From: Rhizobium johnstonii 3841
Lineage (GTDB): Bacteria > Pseudomonadota > Alphaproteobacteria > Rhizobiales > Rhizobiaceae
Assembly (NCBI RefSeq): GCF_000009265.1
Contig: NC_008380.1
Location: 4,919,501-4,983,500, forward strand
Direction of reading: 5' to 3'
DNA length: 64,000 nucleotides
Position numbers and translations under genes: made by a program. Below the pieces are notes generated by a model that made no database searches, had not been told where the DNA came from, and saw only the letters and a list, made by a program, of their open reading frames with translations. Within the stretch, counting starts at the first letter, position 1. Every line of letters begins with the position of its first letter. This document shows positions 62,777 to 64,000 of the stretch, one piece after another.

Positions 62777-63360
62777 GCACGACTGCGCTGCAAAGGCCAG
62801 AGGTCAAGCCGATGATGCCCGGCCCCGCGCCGGTCATCTCGACCGCCCGGCTGACGCTCCGCCCCCACAGGCTGAGCGATGCGCCTGATATCGCGGAATC
62901 GCTCTCCGATTTCGCGGTCACGCGCATGCTGTCCCGCGTACCCGCGCCGTTCGACCGGCAGGATGCGCTGGACTGGCTGATCCCGGTCACATCAGGCGCC
63001 CTGCCCGACTGGCCGCTGGCGATCACCGGCAAGGACGATGTCCATATCGGCAACGTCTCGATCGAGTTGCGCCACGGCCGCTGGCACCTCGGCTACTGGC
63101 TGAACCGCTACTACTGGCGGCGCGGCTATATGAGCGAGGCGGTGACGGCGATCATCGAGCGCTTCTCGCGCCGCATGCCGGAGACGCCGATCCATTCCGG
63201 CGTCTTCGCCGACAACCCAGCTTCGCTGCGACTGCAGGAGAAGCTCGGTTTCCGCATGACGGGTTGCGGCGAAATCTATTGTTTCGCCCGCAACACCATG
63301 GTGTCGCACATCGAAACCGTGCTGCAGCCGGGCACGCTGCAGCCGCGGAAGGTCGCCTGA
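62773..63360 (+). CDS. GNAT acetyltransferase, RimJ/RimL type, second copy
   Basis: 195-aa acetyltransferase with the same domain order: ISTARLTLRPHRLSDAPDIAE, LGYWLNRYYWRRGYMSEAV and FADNPASLRLQEKLGFRMTG. Its ATG overlaps the stop of the first GNAT gene (ATGA). The pair is probably an old tandem duplication, now well diverged. Substrate unknown. Confidence 0.88.
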   Translation: MSTTALQRPEVKPMMPGPAPVISTARLTLRPHRLSDAPDIAESLSDFAVTRMLSRVPAPFDRQDALDWLIPVTSGALPDWPLAITGKDDVHIGNVSIELRHGRWHLGYWLNRYYWRRGYMSEAVTAIIERFSRRMPETPIHSGVFADNPASLRLQEKLGFRMTGCGEIYCFARNTMVSHIETVLQPGTLQPRKVA

Positions 63361-63368
63361 TTAAACTC

Positions 63369-63395
63369 GAGACGTCGCCGCACCGGCGGCGTCTC
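63369..63395. terminator. Bidirectional terminator between convergent genes
   Basis: A stem GAGACGTCGCCG / CGGCGGCGTCTC (12 pairs with one G-T) with a 3-base loop sits between the second GNAT gene and the convergent phosphatase-family gene. Confidence 0.7.
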
Positions 63396-63397
63396 CA

Positions 63398-64000
63398 TCA
63401 ATCGCCGATCTCGACCCATAGAGGGAAATGATCGGAACCGACGGATTGCGTATCGATCCAGGCGGATTTCAATCGGCTCTGCAGGCCACAACTGACGAAA
63501 CAATAATCGAGATGCATGCGTTTGCCGTGATCTTCGGGATCCATCCAGCTGTAGCTCTCCGGAGAGTAAGTCTTCAGCGCCGCAAAGGCGTCGACCGGCG
63601 TGCCGATCCTCGCCACGCGGCCGTAATATCCGCCGCCAGCCCCGGCAAGCGCGCAATATTCCGGCGATTCCGGCTCCATGTTGAAATCACCCATGATAAC
63701 ATAATCCTCCGGCAGCGGCGGCTCCGGCAGGTCGAATTCACCACCCCCTGTCAGCGACCCACCCTCCTGGACGAAGGCATTGATATGCGCGTTCAAGAAT
63801 TCCAATTGGCGGATGCGCTCGTCGGCAGAGACATGGTCGAGATGGACGGAGTAGACGCGGATCGCACCGCCGGGTGCATCGATCACCGCCTCCGTCGCGC
63901 CGCGCTGCAGGTTGATCTTGCCGATCGTCCGGCTGCGCGGCAGAAGCAGCGTTCGGGTCGAGACGATCGGCCAGCGCGACAGCACCATGTTGCCGAACTG
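63398..64000 (-). CDS. Endonuclease/exonuclease/phosphatase-family protein, 5' end missing
   Basis: The C-terminal 200 residues or so of an EEP-fold hydrolase. Catalytic marks are VHLDH, VIMGDFNMEPESPEY (metal-binding Asp and Asn), LDYCFVS and the final SDHFPLW (Asp-His pair). The frame continues past base 64000, so the start is outside the window. Substrate could be a phosphodiester, a sphingomyelin-like lipid or a nucleic acid; not decidable. Confidence 0.88.
   Translation of the reverse strand, partial: QFGNMVLSRWPIVSTRTLLLPRSRTIGKINLQRGATEAVIDAPGGAIRVYSVHLDHVSADERIRQLEFLNAHINAFVQEGGSLTGGGEFDLPEPPLPEDYVIMGDFNMEPESPEYCALAGAGGGYYGRVARIGTPVDAFAALKTYSPESYSWMDPEDHGKRMHLDYCFVSCGLQSRLKSAWIDTQSVGSDHFPLWVEIGD

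Overview
The window reads as chromosomal DNA of a fast-growing Rhizobium, most likely of the R. etli / R. leguminosarum group. The evidence is GC-rich codon use, a full-length R. etli-type pyruvate carboxylase with a TTG start, the gene order pyc-expR-ndvA, a very large cyclic beta-1,2-glucan synthase, and several palindromic intergenic repeats of the kind scattered through Rhizobium genomes. Species assignment is inference.

Layout. 1-3.2 kb: 3' end of a farnesyl/geranyl-type prenyl synthase, converging on ispG-hisC. 3.2-9.7 kb: MFS permease and DeoR regulator, a DMT permease, a three-gene polar amino-acid ABC importer, and an FMN reductase. 9.8-28.8 kb: pyc, the orphan LuxR regulator expR, then the cyclic glucan group ndvA (export), opgC (probable substitution of the glucan) and ndvB (synthesis). 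A decayed IS5-family transposase and a VOC-fold gene lie inside this group, and two small genes follow it. 29-35.3 kb: an M19 dipeptidase leading a five-gene dipeptide ABC operon. 35.5-39.2 kb: a ribose-type ABC operon. 39.5-48.7 kb: DUF1993 protein, galE overlapping a sulfatase/phosphonate monoester hydrolase-like gene, ThuA-like, GNAT, DUF2934, a 478-aa unknown, a thioredoxin-fold protein, a ligD 5' remnant and a GT39-like membrane glycosyltransferase.

49.0-61.1 kb: a compact integrative element of 11,986 bp, bounded by perfect 149-bp direct repeats that each hold a complete tRNA-Ser(CGA). Its cargo is a helicase-less single-chain restriction-modification enzyme, a serine recombinase, small unknown genes, an iteron-like cluster next to a tyrosine integrase, an XRE-ImmA/IrrE regulator, two tiny proteins, the relic of a second integrase, and an AT-rich gene that joins an N-terminal ribbon-helix-helix segment to a C-terminal region resembling a divergent DisA_N/diadenylate-cyclase-fold sensor. 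Promoter reading suggests the right-hand tRNA is the native copy: a -35 box lies just outside the repeat there and is missing at the left-hand copy. This island, and above all the RHH-DAC-like gene, is the best candidate for an undescribed system.

61.1-64 kb: core genes again: rplU-rpmA with a clear promoter and terminator, two overlapping GNAT acetyltransferases, and the 3' part of an endonuclease/exonuclease/phosphatase-family gene that runs off the window.

All calls come from reading sequence and translated frames; no similarity search was run.
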